Source: Antitrichia curtipendula (taxonomy: Eukaryota > Streptophyta > Bryopsida > Hypnales > Leucodontaceae). From it: a stretch of DNA of 64,000 nucleotides. The DNA is taken from positions 9,320,981 through 9,384,980 of the forward strand of contig OX579640.1 in assembly GCA_951230915.1 (NCBI GenBank), given 5' to 3'. The translations under genes and the position numbers were made by a program. Positions 1 through 12,583 of this stretch are shown piece by piece (positions within the stretch are counted from its first letter, which is position 1; every line of letters starts with the position of its first letter). The notes below the pieces were generated by a model. That model saw nothing but the letters and a program-made list of their open reading frames with translations, was not told the DNA's origin and made no database searches.

Positions 1-1638
1 ACATGCCAAATGCAAGCTACTGATTGTTAGGCATGGAAAATCCATTGTTGCCCTTGTTTACAAGGGCAAAAGCATGAGTATAAAGGCACAACAGTTCAGG
101 CTAAGACAAATTTTGGTTTTATATAAACCAAATAGCATGATATGTTATGGAACCTAAGCTTTTACATGTTTTTACCCAACCCAAGATTCCCAATGTTTGG
201 CCTATTCTTCTTCATGCCACTCTTATCTATACTGAAATCATTGAACTTGAAGAAGTTGGATTCTACCTGTTGTCCACCGATCCGATGTCACTTCAACATT
301 AATTCACTTCTTCTAGGATATTTGAGTCTATGTTGTAGACTCATCCTCAACTAGCACATGCTGAAAGAATCTCCTCCATTTGGAATGGCAAGCAAGTTCG
401 CCAAGGCAATAAAGTACCCATTGAAAATCACCACAATTAGTAGGAAAGTGTAAAGAATGTTACCAGAAAATGGATTAAAGTGAACTTCCTTTTATGCCCT
501 AAGCTTAGTGCCACTATTATTACGCTTTCATCCAGGACCAACCCTAACCAAAAAGTCCATAACATGATTAACATTATATTTTGCAATTTTCCATCTTATA
601 CTTATTTTCATTATAGAAGCATGAACGAGACTGCCATTATGCCACATTTAACTACTTCTGGACTTTTGAAAGTCCAAAATTAATATTGGTCATCGGGAGA
701 AAAAAACAAAACATCTGGAGATAATGCAAAACATTGGAAGTTCAATACAAAACATCCGGACATTTTTATTGAATTTGTCTTCCTCTCATCCTTAGAATTG
801 ACTCTAAATTATTTGTACTCTCACTTGATCAACCCACCTTGAAACAACCTTTTAGAACATGATATAATTTTCAAAATATGCAATAGTATCAACTTCTCGG
901 ACTTTTAGATTTTAAATCCACGGTTATGGGTCCCATGATAATAGGTCATATTTTTCTATATATAATAAATTTTGTTGAAAAACATCAATCTTTTAACTCT
1001 TTAACCAAAAGAATTAGAAATTACATCATGTCCAAAATTTCTAGGCCCTAGGCTCACACAATCTTTGCTCACCGCTCATAGGCTCACACTCATATGCTCA
1101 CATGCTAGCGTCGTTGATGAAACTTGCCCACAACATCACAACCATCATTGCATGGATCATAGGCAGAGATAGGGGAAAACTTGATTAGAGCACATGTGAA
1201 GCACAATTTTATTAGCTAACTCCATTTTTAGTCGACCCAACTTTCTTTGAGAGTTTGTCACCATGTAGGCAATTTATTGTCACATAGGTAGTTGGAGGGT
1301 GATGGCCTTTGGACTTGTGTCTTCTAGTATGAAGGGCCAAGAGGCTGAACTTTTGATTTCTTGAAATTTGATTGGTGGAAATCCACGGCCTCTCAACCTT
1401 TGGCCATAGTGTGAAGTGACCCTTAGAGATTCCATATTTTTACTAATGTTTAAAATGCATGCTTTGTCTATGAGTGATGTACATGATCTTTTGGTAGTAG
1501 CTACAAGATATATATGTAAGTCATCTATTGTTTTTATATTTTGAAGAAAGTTTCGCAAATGAAAGCCCAACTTATCCTTGATAAGTTGATCAATCTTTAC
1601 CATCCATTGGCTATGGCATGCATACTTTCCCTCTTGGA
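1..1638. other. AT-rich intergenic DNA, no gene seen
   Basis: Only short ORFs without recognisable domains occur here. A 107-codon minus-strand frame at 1280-1603 has no family resemblance that I recognise and no flanking exons, so I do not call it a gene. Confidence 0.6.
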
Positions 1639-1920
1639 CTTAAGGTAGGCACCCCCAAAATGGCACCTGACCTTAAAGCGCCATCTACAGGTTGTGTACA
1701 TTTCCAAAATCAGTTATGTACCTATTTGGATGGAGCGCTTTCAGAAACAAACTTTGACCCTTAATATCTTTTGCATACAGTATCCAAATGCCACATTCTC
1801 TGGTGTGTTTGGGAACCTCCTTTCACTTGCCAACAAGAATGTATGAAAATTTGACCAGTCTAATAGTAGTAACTAGGCTCAGGAGCAAAAAGTGGCGGTT
1901 TTGGGTGTACCCAGCTTTAG
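1639..1920. repeat. MITE-like inverted-repeat element, TAAGGTA-ended
   Basis: The left end reads TTAAGGTAGGCACCC and the right end, on the opposite strand, reads CTAAAGCTGGGTACACCC. These are imperfect inverted repeats about 280 bp apart, with no coding capacity between them. The end resembles six other elements in this window (3888, 4976, 6338, 15281, 21851, 28029), which makes a non-autonomous DNA transposon likely. The ends match only loosely, so the limits are approximate. Confidence 0.4.
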
Positions 1921-2594
1921 TTAGTAGATGCACTCATTCAGTTTGCCAAAACAAGTGATATGTATGTGTGATTTTGTGGGAGCCTTCAAGACATGCTTCA
2001 GACATGCTTTACATTTACTGGAAAGGATTTTATTGGTTTCCAGCATATGGTTGATCTTAGCTATGATTAGATCCAACTTAAATGGAGTGACATGGACCTG
2101 AACACTGAAGGCCAATACTTATGTTCCAGTGTGGTGAATTGATTGAATTGATCCCGATTGTGCATGATGGTGAAAAGGTTGGCCATCAAGGATGGACTTC
2201 AATAATCTCTTATCATAAGGTTGAATGTTATGGTATGATAAAAATCCCACCTTCCATATTTTTCTTGATTAGTTTTGGACATCTAGTGAATTCTTAATGT
2301 ATGTATTATCTAACTTATTCACTAATGAAACATTTTTTTTGTTAGTTTATGACTTTTCAAAGTCCTAAAGTTGTATTATATTAATGCAACATGATTGGTG
2401 GAATTGAATAAATTCTCAATTTTTATAGAGGAGGGGTGTATTTGGTCATGGTATGAAGCGACCCTAGAGGTTTTCAATTGTTTTCTAAAGGGATCATCTA
2501 AAAACTTCAATATAACAAATATGGATTTATGATGTGCATTTATTGATTGTCAAATTAAAAGTGAGATTCCTACCTAAACTATCATCAACGTTGT

Positions 2595-3137
2595 TAGAGT
2601 AGCCTACCTACAATACTTACTCCAAGAATCAGATCCAGAGTTACCATTTCATGAGCACCTCAATGTGCATAAAATTTCATGTGGAGAGCGGCAATGGGTG
2701 GGAGATGATGAAAACAAGCACTTCATCCCTGCGCAATTGGACATGTTTGAGTTAAAGCTCCGACAACCGCTAATCAAAAAGTCCATGATTTCAAATGCAA
2801 GTGCATCCATGGATTCATTGGACAAATTGAATCAACTCACTTGCCTTTGGCAAATGCTAGATGCTAACAATGCCTTAGCCTCGAGTATGTCTAAGTATGT
2901 GAAACTTACTCAAATTGCCATGATCCATGTACTTGGGTCTATTGAAGATGAGCGATGCTTTTCCTCTTTGAATTTTCTGAAAAGATCAGTTGAGGAATCG
3001 TTTCTCAAACAAAAATCTTAGCTTAGTGGTTGGCATACATACTCAAAATGCTTATAGCATAGAAACCTTTCCTTATTATCAATGCTTTTTGCAATGGATT
3101 AGTTCATCAAAAGAAAGCCAATATGGCTTGACATGAT
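2595..3137 (+). pseudogene. hAT transposase C-terminal remnant
   Basis: A frame open from about 2596 to 3021 encodes a stretch resembling the C-terminal dimerisation region of plant hAT transposases. Around residues 90-105 of the open part it has an E-D-E-R-C-F-S-S core, the place where hAT proteins usually have an S-C-E-R-S-F core. An in-frame TAG at 3019-3021 interrupts it. The same frame then continues with family-like sequence (VVGIHTQNAYSIETFPY) to about 3137. No N-terminal zinc finger, DDE catalytic core or terminal inverted repeats were found nearby, so this is a decayed fragment. It is the only transposase-like coding sequence I saw in the window and could be a relic of the machinery that moved some of the small elements, but nothing links it to a particular family. 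Confidence 0.6.
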
Positions 3138-3140
3138 GAA

Positions 3141-3887
3141 CTTGCAGTTTTTGATGATAGTTCACAATTTTAGGTGGTAGATTTTGCAGTTATCAATTTT
3201 AAATTCAATCTTTGTTTTTGCGATAGATTTTAATTTTTAGTACATAGGTTTTAGTTTGGGTGATAGGTTTGGTTATAGAGTTATCATTTCTCTAGGTTCG
3301 TCATTGTTAGATTCAATTTTTGTTTACTTGCAGTTTCATTTGGTTCAATTTTAGATTACTTTTAGTTTGCCTTAGTTTGTTATTTGTGTAATGGAGGTTT
3401 TAATTCTATGATAACTTTGAGCCACCATTACATAGGTGCCACTATTTTATTCCAAAACAAAAACAAAGTGCCACAATTTTAGTCTGAAACTCTTTGTTTA
3501 GTGCCAACATTTTAGTCCAAATCTCTTTGTGTGATGCCATTATTTTACACTTGAAGAACATAAATGTTGTCTAATGAGTCCCACATCTTTATTTTTGTAG
3601 ACAAACTTTCCAACTTCCAAAAAAAAAATATAACCATTCCAAAACCATAATTTTTTTATTTTATGCCTCTACGCATATTAAGCACAAATGGAAAAAAAGG
3701 TTGGTTGTAGGTAGGTTAAACAACTCCAACCAAACCCTAATAGTGTTGTGCTATGTGAAATCAATGCAGTTGGATTTGGAAACTTGGATTCATAAACAAG
3801 AGTCTATGCAAGAGTCTTTCTCTAAATAAGGATAGAGTTAATAAAGAACCCTGCATGACAATCTTCAGATTCTCTAGTAGCCTAAAA
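3141..3887. other. AT-rich spacer, no gene seen
   Basis: No ORF with family features. Short near-repeats of the type 'gtgccattattttag' occur around 3420-3550 and look like simple degenerate repetition. Confidence 0.5.
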
Positions 3888-4227
3888 CTTAAGGTAGGAG
3901 GTTCTAATAGCATACAAGCTCCAAACCCCCCCCCCCTCCCCCCCAAAATGTATGCTATTTGTACATTATGTTTTTTCATAGCCTTCACTGATGTACGAAC
4001 AATGTACATGTTAGGATTGGCCGTTTGGAACCCTATGTCAATTTCACTTCAAAATTTTCATAACTAATTCCACAAAGCTCCAAAAAATATGAAACGACTT
4101 GGATTAGATGCCAATTCCACTTCTCTTCCAATGAAAATGTACTGAAAAATATTTCAAGAAGTTCCACCTCCCCCAAAATTCGATTCCAGTCCTTTGGGTT
4201 GGTCGATTTATGGACCTACTACTTTAG
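3888..4227. repeat. MITE family A, copy 1
   Basis: The left end is CTTAAGGTAGGAGGTTCTAA and the right end, read on the minus strand, is CTAAAGTAGTAGGTCCATAA. The interior aligns by eye with copies at 4976-5293 (reversed) and 21851-22188 (same orientation), for example the shared string around 'cataactaattcc(a/t)caaagctc'. There is no coding capacity. A C-rich tract at about 3927-3944 interrupts this copy. Confidence 0.65.
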
Positions 4228-4755
4228 CTCCATCAGTTATGCACACAGTGCAATGAACAGTGTACCTGACTGCGGCCAAAATGCCAATAGCCATCTCGTC
4301 AAGACACTGCAGTACGACCAGTCAACTGCAGCAAAGTGGTTTCAAAATAGCTTACATGTACATTCATAATCAAATTTGTGAATCTAATCCTCCTGACAAC
4401 GGTTTGAATTTCTCTTCAGCAAGTTCAAATTTGCTACTGACTGGCAAGTACCGGTGGCCTTCTAATATTTGAATTATGGGGCAGCAGGCAGTCTGTACAC
4501 AAACGTGTACCGGAGAAGGCTAGAAGTAAGCTTAGGGTAGGCTTGGTGCGTTCTGTCACTTAGAGTTCTTTATTTGAGATGAGCATGATCTGGGAAGCAT
4601 GTGATCCGGACGGAGCCCTCAAGTTGGTAACGCCGGTGGTACCTCAGTTATCAGTAGTCGTCCAATGATGACTAGTATACGAGTTCAAATTTGAGACGAG
4701 CATCACTCCATCATGCTGGTAAGTGGATCACCTATCACCTCACACATTTGTTATG

Positions 4756-4977
4756 TACACTAAATTGGGGTTTTAAGGGGACCTACACTAAATTGGGGTT
4801 TTAAGGGGACCTACACTAAATTAATTGACATTACATAACTATATAAATATCTATCTTTGTTGTATATCAATAGTTATTGAAGTGTTTGGAGGTTGTACAT
4901 CATGTTTCAAACATCTACAATTTTTTGCAATAAGTTCCGTTACTTTTTTGGTCTCCTTACTATCCCTATTCAATGTA
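4756..4977. repeat. MITE family B (TACACTAAAT ends) with internal 28-bp duplication
   Basis: The left end TACACTAAATTGGGGTTTTA and the right end (minus strand) TACATTGAATAGGGATAGTA are inverted. A 28-bp unit beginning at 4756 is repeated exactly at 4784, and a third copy begins at 4812. The interior aligns with the element at 11318-11509. The right end meets or overlaps the start of the next element at 4976. Confidence 0.6.
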
Positions 4978-5293
4978 AGATAGGAGGTCCATAAACCGCT
5001 CATCTAAGAGCTGAAGCTGACTTTTGGGGAGGTAGAACTTCTTAAAATATTTTTCAGCAAATTTTCCTTGAAAGGCAAGAGAAATTGGCATCTAACTCAA
5101 GTTGTTTCATATTTTTTGAAGCTTTGTGGGATTAGTTATGAATTTCTGAAGTTGCAGAAAAGTGCATTTTTGTGGGCTCTAAAACCGACCACCTCCTCAA
5201 ATGCACACCACTTGTACATTGGAAAGTGCAAAATGTACCTCTAGAGCTTGATTGGTTTTAGAACCTGCTCCATTTTAGGACCTCCTACCTTAG
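4976..5293. repeat. MITE family A, copy 2 (inverted)
   Basis: This is a reversed copy of the element at 3888-4227. It ends in CCTCCTACCTTAG, and the interior carries the reverse complement of the same motifs. Together with the family B element it forms a small cluster of inverted-repeat insertions between 3.9 and 5.3 kb. Confidence 0.65.
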
Positions 5294-6337
5294 ATATCTT
5301 GGAGAAGCTATTTGTCAACTCACATATTTTCCAAAGATTGGAAAGTTTGAGAGAAGTCATTTACAAGAAGAATCAAGACATTTTGACAAGAATTGAATTT
5401 TCTGTGGTTTTTTAAAGTTTGTTGGGACAAAATTGGTAAAGTATGGGTAGACTAAGTGATGACATGTTCCTTCTCCAAGTGCATTGTCATATTGCTAAGA
5501 TTGTGACAATAGGTGGGTGATTGACGCAAACGGGAGGGTCCAATAGATGTCAAAATTGGATAATTGATGGCATTGGGTTGTTCTACTTTATGCCTTTGTC
5601 AATGACATTTGACAACTTTTACTAAAAGAAATCCAATTTATGTGTACTTTGTACATGTCCAAAGGCCCAATAGTGTAATGGTTGTATGTCATTACTTTGT
5701 GGTTCTTTATTCAAGGGCCAATAGCAATGGCTTGACGTCTAGGCACACATGAAAATTTGAGTACGAACATAGAAAACATTACCTCTTTCTAAAATTTGAG
5801 CTTTGATCAATTCATAATTTTATCATATCTTAAATGATCCTAAGGTACCACACATTAATATCAATATAAAATAATCATTTCTATAAAATTTTATATCATG
5901 ATTTGAAATAAGGTTCTACACTTGTATATACAATATGGAGGGGTATTTACAGAAGTAGAAATAAGGACCATATAGACTAGAGAAACGATTACATGAAAAC
6001 TTACTTGTATTCAAATTTGTCATGAGGATCTTCTCGTGAGTTGTTTTGTTAATTCTGTTGGTATTAATGAAGTATTTAAATATGATAATGTATTTATTTA
6101 TAATAATTTTATAGTATAAAATACACATATAAACAAAAATATGTGTCTAGATAGACCTATAGGTTTTTTGGAATCAAAAGGGACCTTCCATGTGGTGTTT
6201 GGTAGATAAACTCCTCAACTTGAAAATAACTTGAATATGTCTAATTCACACGAGTTCTTGTCAAGAAGAGGGTTGAAAATATAGAATTAACAATTTTTGT
6301 TAATGTACATTCATACATGGTGTTTACCTACACCATG
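5294..6337. other. AT-rich spacer, no gene seen
   Basis: No ORF longer than about 70 codons and no recognisable domain or RNA gene. Confidence 0.5.
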
Positions 6338-6575
6338 TTAAGGTAGTCTACTCTAAGAGAGATCATCTTCTTCAAATTGTTCCTATAATTAGATATAGAG
6401 TGGATATGGGGTGGTCCTTAAAATTCAACCCCTTTAGCCATTGAGTGGATCAAGGAAAAAATGTTATCTATTGCAAGAGCCAATCATTCTCCTTGGTTTC
6501 CTCACATCTCTTTAGAAGTTGATTGCAAGAAGATAGATTTAGGAAGATCTATTTTCACAAATAGGTGCCTATGAT
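6338..6575. repeat. Partial copy of the 28-kb TAAGGTAGT element
   Basis: It begins TTAAGGTAGTCTACTCTAA. Along 6400-6570 it tracks the element at 28029-28444, for example 'ctattgcaagagccaatcat' followed by 'cacatctcttta(g/c)aagtt' and 'cacaaataggtgcct'. The right inverted end was not found, so this copy is truncated or diverged. Confidence 0.6.
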
Positions 6576-7579
6576 ACAGGTTGTTATACTTTTCCAAGAG
6601 TGAAACTCATATGAAGAATGAAAAGTTGGTATGGAATGAATGATGAGCCAATAGGAACCCTTTTTCATGAAGAAGATGTTACCCCCCTTTTCATTGTGTG
6701 TAGATGAGTGAGAATGGACACAGCTAGTTAATCTTCTCCATAGCCTCTCAAATCTTCACAGTTTCACAATCTTCGTGCCCATTCTTCACTTCCAGAGGAG
6801 AAAAAAACACTTTTCAATCTTCAAAGAATGGGTCCTTTGCAATTCAAGGAGAGATTGCTACGTTTTCATTCTTTGAAGATTGAGAATGGGGAGAAAGAAG
6901 GTGTGACAACCCCTATTGGCAAGGCAAGATCATGTTAAGGTACATTTGCCTCTAATAGGCAAACCACCCATGCCATGCACCTAAGAAATGATCCATTAGA
7001 GTCTTACACCAATCTATGACATTTAAAAAAAATGAGATTAGGACTACATTAGGTTGGTTAGTGGCCAAAATCAATGCCTTGGGTGATGTGATGGAGTTAT
7101 TAGTGATTGCTTTAGAAACTTCTACCTTTTCAGTGTAAATTCACTAGATCAAGTGATTTTTTTATTCCTTCATGTTATAGTCATGTTTAGAAATATTGTG
7201 AGTGCTTTAGGTGGTAGGATGACCATCATGCATACACTTTTTGTTGGTTTTAGGATAGTCTAGAAACTCTTTTAGACCAATTGGACACCACACTTCAAAA
7301 ATTCATAAAAAAACTCAATACTTTGTCAAAAAAATAAAATTTCAGTTACTCTCTCCATTTCTCACATTTGTCTTTGTATGGAAAAAAATCTGAATTTTTT
7401 GCCAATTGTAACAGGGCAAAATATTCATTTTGCTTGTCAAACACATGTTTACCTTACTTCCAGCTTTGAGCATGATAAAAAAAAAGTACTTGCTCTCTTG
7501 CAAAATGGGTAAGGTAGAAGCACTAGTTGTCAATGACATCTAGTACCCAACCTACAGGGTGCACTATTTTCAACTTAGG

Positions 7580-7893
7580 TCAAAACTCGAGCTTGGAATG
7601 TGTTGTTTTTTGTCCTTTTCAAAGTTGGTACTAATAAGGTTATGACACATGTCCTAAAGTAGTGACCAAAAAAGTAGGAAGTAGTGAGCAAGAAAGTAGT
7701 TTTTGAGTGATTGGAATTGGAAGACTCTAGATATTGGCTATTGAACAAGTGCACTTTTTGGCTCCCAAAATTCACAATAATTTTAATTTTAGGAATAAAA
7801 TTCCAAATTTTTTGCTATCCCTATATTTCCTATCTTCCTATATGAGACAAATTTATACCACCTCATACTCCTCACCATCTGCTCCAAAATTGC
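7580..7893. repeat. Dispersed repeat, partner of 58770-59058
   Basis: About 290 bp resemble the stretch at 58770-59058 in the same orientation (shared words include 'atgacacatgtcc' and 'gtgattggaatt' or close variants). The ORFs seen in both copies on the minus strand share translated sequence, but that follows from the nucleotide similarity and shows no known domain. This repeat ends exactly where the TTAA-ended element at 7894 begins. Confidence 0.55.
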
Positions 7894-8820
7894 TTAACCC
7901 CTAAAGTTCCTTGACTATGTTTTTACCGAAAACACTCCAAAATTGCCATTTCTAGTATAAGTAAAAAAAAGTTAGAAAAAAAACATTTTTGGACACATAG
8001 AATTGTGGGATCTTGTACAACGCTGGTTGGAAAAGATGTGGAAAATTTGTCAAAATTTTCCATTGTGTTTATGGCTAGATATTAGCATTTGAAGTGACAA
8101 AATTATTTTTTTGCCCTGCAAAAAATTAGGTAGCTGCACTTCAAAAGGTCACATTTGTATGTAAAAATGTCCAAAATGATAGTGCTTCTTTGGATTCATT
8201 CTTCAAGGCAAGTTGGCTACATGCTTGAAAATTTTCAGATCATTTGGAATTGTATAACATATACAAAAAAAATAGCAAGTAGAAAGAAGTAGAGAATGAT
8301 TCAAATACTAAATTGTTAAGAATTTAGTTACGGAATATGGAATTGAAAAATAACAATTCTAGTAGTTGTAATGTAGTAAACAATCTACATCCTATGATTT
8401 TATTTTTTTCAAAAAAATATTAAAAATTAAGCTTAATAAAGAATTTCAAAGTTTATTTTAGAGTAGAGATTCCATAACTACCTGCAAACTAAAACTCCTC
8501 ATAACTTTCATCTCTCTACTCAAAATGAAATGATTAAAAGCTTTCCATATCTATATATAATCAATTCCATTTTTTTTCTTCTAAAAGAAGTAATTTTTTT
8601 ATGTGCCTAGGTTGTCGGAGTTGAGAAACAAATAACATTTTGCATCATAAATTTTCACTTGTATACTCAAATGAAATGAAATTTAACATTCATAGAAGAT
8701 ATTCCTTGTTCACACTTTGTTAAGAGAATTTCAGCCTAAATAAGTCAAATTTCTGCTCACATGTACCTGCCCTAAAAAGTTAAGTTGCCAAAAACACAAG
8801 ACTGGTCTTTTAGGGGTTAA
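7894..8820. mobile_element. TTAA-ended non-autonomous element, copy 1
   Basis: The element reads TTAACCCCTAAAG at the left and CTTTTAGGGGTTAA at the right, giving short inverted ends next to TTAA on both sides. The interior (about 927 bp) aligns along most of its length with copies at 9334-10278 and, reversed, at 57801-58652. Shared words include 'gagattccataactacc' and 'gctacatgcttgaaaa'. It has no ORF of note. Insertion at and duplication of TTAA is the hallmark of piggyBac-type transposons. The assignment rests only on the ends, because no transposase was seen. Confidence 0.65.
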
Positions 8821-9333
8821 ATGATCAAGCACTGGTGCCTCAACCTGAAGCCAACATAGTATTTCTTTGGTATGTGTTCCTCAATGAAGTGCTTTGCATT
8901 ACTGCAGAACATATATATTGACAACATTGTAGATTTGTGCAAAGATTGATGCACTTCGTTACATAGTTGCACTCGCATAGAGTGAGCTACCTATTACATG
9001 TTATTCAACCCCTGTGGAGGGTTGCGAGTTCCCCAGGGTTTCCAAACTTTGAAACTGTCTTGAACTGCGCCGCAATAGCTGTGTGACGTGGCCAAGCGAC
9101 TGCCACATCATACAAAAAAAATATTAAAAAAGTTAAATAAAAATTGTCATCTTGTTTTTCCATTTTAAGATTTTATTTTTATTTTTTCAAAAAAGAAATT
9201 CTGACAACGGCCGTTCTTTTGCTGCCGGGGGAACAATGCTGGAAACAGGCCCGACACGGCCCTCAAGACCCCCCCAAAATCATCTAATGCATACATAATA
9301 TTGGTATTTAACAATGGGAGGCGACACTAAGTA

Positions 9334-10278
9334 TTAACCCCTAAATGTTTTTGACTATGTTTTCACCCAAAACGCTCGAAAACTGCCATTTCTAATACTA
9401 GTGCCAAATTTTAGAAAAAAAAACATTTTCGTACACATGAAACCATAGGATCTTGTAGTAAACTTGTTTAAGAAGGTGTGGAAAAAATTTCAGAGTTTTT
9501 CACCATGTGGATTGCAAGATAATAGCGTTTGAATTGACAAAAATCCTTTTTTTGTCCCTGGAAAAAAACGGGCAGCTGCACTTCACAAGGTCACATTTGT
9601 ATGAAAAAGTGTCCAAAATGGTGGTTACTCTTTGGATTTATTCTTGAAGACAAGTTGGCTACATGCTTGAAAAATTTCAGATCATTTGGAATTGTACAAC
9701 ATATAGGAAAAAAATAGTAAGTAGGAAAAGGTAGAGAATGATTCAAAACACTAAATTGTGAAGAATTTATTTATGGAATTGAAAAATGCCAATCCCAACG
9801 GTTGCAATGTTGTAATAAACAATCTACACCCAATGTTTTTATTTTTTTTCAAAAATATTGAAAATTGAATTAAATAAAGGACTTCAAAGTTTATTTTAGA
9901 GTTGAGATTCCATAACTACCCTTAAACTAAGAATCCTCATAGCTTTTGACTCATAGATCTAAATGGAATGATTCAAAGCTTTCTGTGTACATATAAATCT
10001 AAAGAACCAATTTCAAATTTTTATTTTTCTTAAAAAGTGATTTTTAAAGAATTTTTTTTTGTTGCCCGTGCTGCCTGCCAAGGACTGAAAATGACATATC
10101 ATGCAATAACTTTTTAACCATGTGGTCAAAAGTTATGAAAATTGTTGGGTCTTAAAGCTACTCCTCGGGCACGTGTTGTATGAAAATTTCAAAGAAAAAA
10201 AATAGAAATTCCATTCGTAGTGAGCTGCCCAAAATTGCTATGTTGCCAAAAAAAACACTTTGGTCCTTTAGGGGTTAA
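9334..10278. mobile_element. TTAA-ended non-autonomous element, copy 2
   Basis: It begins TTAACCCCTAAATG and ends CCTTTAGGGGTTAA, about 945 bp, in the same orientation as copy 1. The two copies align through the whole interior with many substitutions, so they are not recent. Copy 1 and copy 2 are separated by about 500 bp of unrelated AT-rich sequence. Confidence 0.65.
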
Positions 10279-11317
10279 CAAAGTGAGGGCATGAGGCAAA
10301 GACCTCTAGTTCTTTCACTATGTTTTACCAAAAAACACTCGAAATGGGTCATTTTGATGGCAAAGGCTCCTAAAAATGATGATGGAAATCTTGTTCCATT
10401 TTTCTGTAGGATCTAGTGGTAGACTATTTCATTACGCTATAGTAAAAAATATGGGAGGTTTTGACCACACATGATGCGAGATTATAGTGTTTGAGTTGGA
10501 AAAAATTCTTTGGAGGTATCCAAATTATGGGTAGCTTTAATTTGGGAAGGCTTTGCATAAGTTCATTTCACTTTTTTGCTTTAATTTTTTTTGATAGAGT
10601 TGGCCACATGGTAAAAAAAATTCATAACATTTCAAATTGGAGAACATGTACCAAAAAATTTGAATACAACACTAGCTTCAAGAAAACTCTCATATAAAGC
10701 TATTTTTTCAACAATTTATGGCTTCCATACACAATTATTGCTTCAAATTATTGACAGTGGAATTCTAGGTTTTAATTATCCCTAGAAGAAGGGAGAAAAT
10801 CATCCAAAATTTGTGGTTTGGGCAAGCTTGATCAATTTATGGCTTGAAACACTTAAACTAGATTCAAAGGTAGTTGGGCACATTAAGTGGGAGGATGCAG
10901 TGCCATGGTTTGATATGACTGACTCATTATAGATCATTGACATTGGATAAGTTTACCACATGCCATGTCCTCTAAACCCTCATGTTCTCTTTTTGCATGA
11001 AGATATTCCTTTGCCATATGAAATATAATTTTAGAAAATTAGGCATTATATCCAAAGAAATCAAACTATTTGGCAACTAACTTACATAGCTTCAAAAGCC
11101 ACTTATCTTGTGTGTAAAAAGAGATGAGAAGACAAACTTTTTATACAAGAAGGATGGTTGGAGATAAAACAACCTATGCAGGATATTTTGAATACAAAAT
11201 ATACTTTGAGCACAATATTGTAAAATGTTAGTGGTGGGACACAAAACATTTGTAATATATTTTGCCTACAATCTTGAACCATTGCATTTTCAATGTCTTG
11301 AAGACTAATGCCATCAT
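10279..11317. other. AT-rich spacer, no gene seen
   Basis: The first part (to about 10,720) faintly resembles the interior of the TTAA elements. A 68-codon ORF at 10491-10697 has no domain features. I see nothing else. Confidence 0.4.
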
Positions 11318-11509
11318 TACACTAAATAAAGGTTTTAAGGGGACCCATACTAATTAATTGACATTACACACTATATAAATATCTACCTTTGTTGTACATC
11401 AATAGTTATTAAAGAGTATAGGGGTTGTACATCGTGTTTTAAACATCCACAATTTTCTACTATAAATTCCTTTAATTTTTTGGTCCCCTTAATATCCTTA
11501 TTTAGTGTA
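11318..11509. mobile_element. MITE family B, copy 2
   Basis: The left end is TACACTAAATAAAGGTTTTA and the right end, on the minus strand, is TACACTAAATAAGGATATTA. These are near-identical inverted termini on a 192-bp element without coding capacity. The interior matches 4812-4977 (for example 'aattaattgacattaca'). TACACTAAA ends also occur on the larger element at 12584. Confidence 0.7.
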
Positions 11510-12583
11510 GTTAAAAAAAGGATCCAAATGGAGTCATCTACAGCAATAGCACATGTCTAAATCAACACAAAACATATTAGAAGCTACACAACTTTGTTAA
11601 AAAATGTCGGAGTCAAGTTGACCAAATCAATGAAATATGTTGTATTGGATATTGTTTTATGGGCTCATAATCACTTCATTTTCAACCTCAATTTGAAATT
11701 TTAGATTAAATAAAAGTTTCAATTTTATACTTTTGCTATAGAGGACCATATATTGTCTATTAGTGTGATAATTTCCAACTATTTTTGTGGAAAAATGTAA
11801 TTTTATATTTTTTAAAGCACAAGGTGATGACGAATTTGAAAGTATAACAAGATGAAAGGTGCAAGTAGAAATGAAGAATATATTTAAAAAATTTCAATCA
11901 TTTATTATATTTTTTACACCATGGCACCTTTAACTACGACCACTTGATCAAATTATCACCATCAAGCTAAATTTTTAGCCTTTATCATATTGACTTGTAA
12001 ACTTTGAAGCCTTTCTTTATACAATGCTTGTTTAAATAATTATCAATAATTATAGTTGAAAATACAAATTTATTGTATTTTTCCAAGTATATTGAGTAAA
12101 AATATCATATCAATTATAAAACAAATGAGAATAAATTGAAATTTTATCCAAAATGAAGGTGAAAATGAGAAATAATTATTCATAGTTAAAAATTCCAAAT
12201 TAAAAAGAATAAAAATATATTAAGTGAAAATATTCAATAGTATGTAGTTTGTATTGTTAAATACAAAAAAAATTGCAATTGTAAAATTTCACTAAGTTTT
12301 TAGATTTTAATTTTAGATTTTAGATTTTTATATGGAATGTGAGGATGTCAGGACTCTAGAGAATAACCTCTAAGCAAGTTTTGGGATACAATTTAAAATG
12401 ATGAATGTAGTACTTTTGGGTGGTTATTTGTTTGTATAAAATTTTCATTCATGCAAAGCAATGCTTGAATCTTCAAAAAGCAACATCCTTTTATGACCAA
12501 TTAGATTAACTTGAAGTAAGCAATATATTTGAATCAAGATACAAAACAAAAATATACAAAGGTATAATGAAGAATTTAAATGA
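11510..12583. other. Very AT-rich spacer, no gene seen
   Basis: No ORF above 60 codons on either strand and no repeat partner recognised. Confidence 0.5.

Noticed and set aside
1280..1603. 107-codon minus-strand frame
   Set aside because: No domain or splice partner; composition fits chance in AT-rich DNA.
3019..3021. TAG in the hAT fragment as possible readthrough
   Set aside because: The rest of the transposase is missing, so the stop is most simply decay.
7575..7775. ORF resembling another at 58587-58937 on the minus strand
   Set aside because: The similarity follows from a shared DNA repeat; neither translation shows a known domain or a start context.
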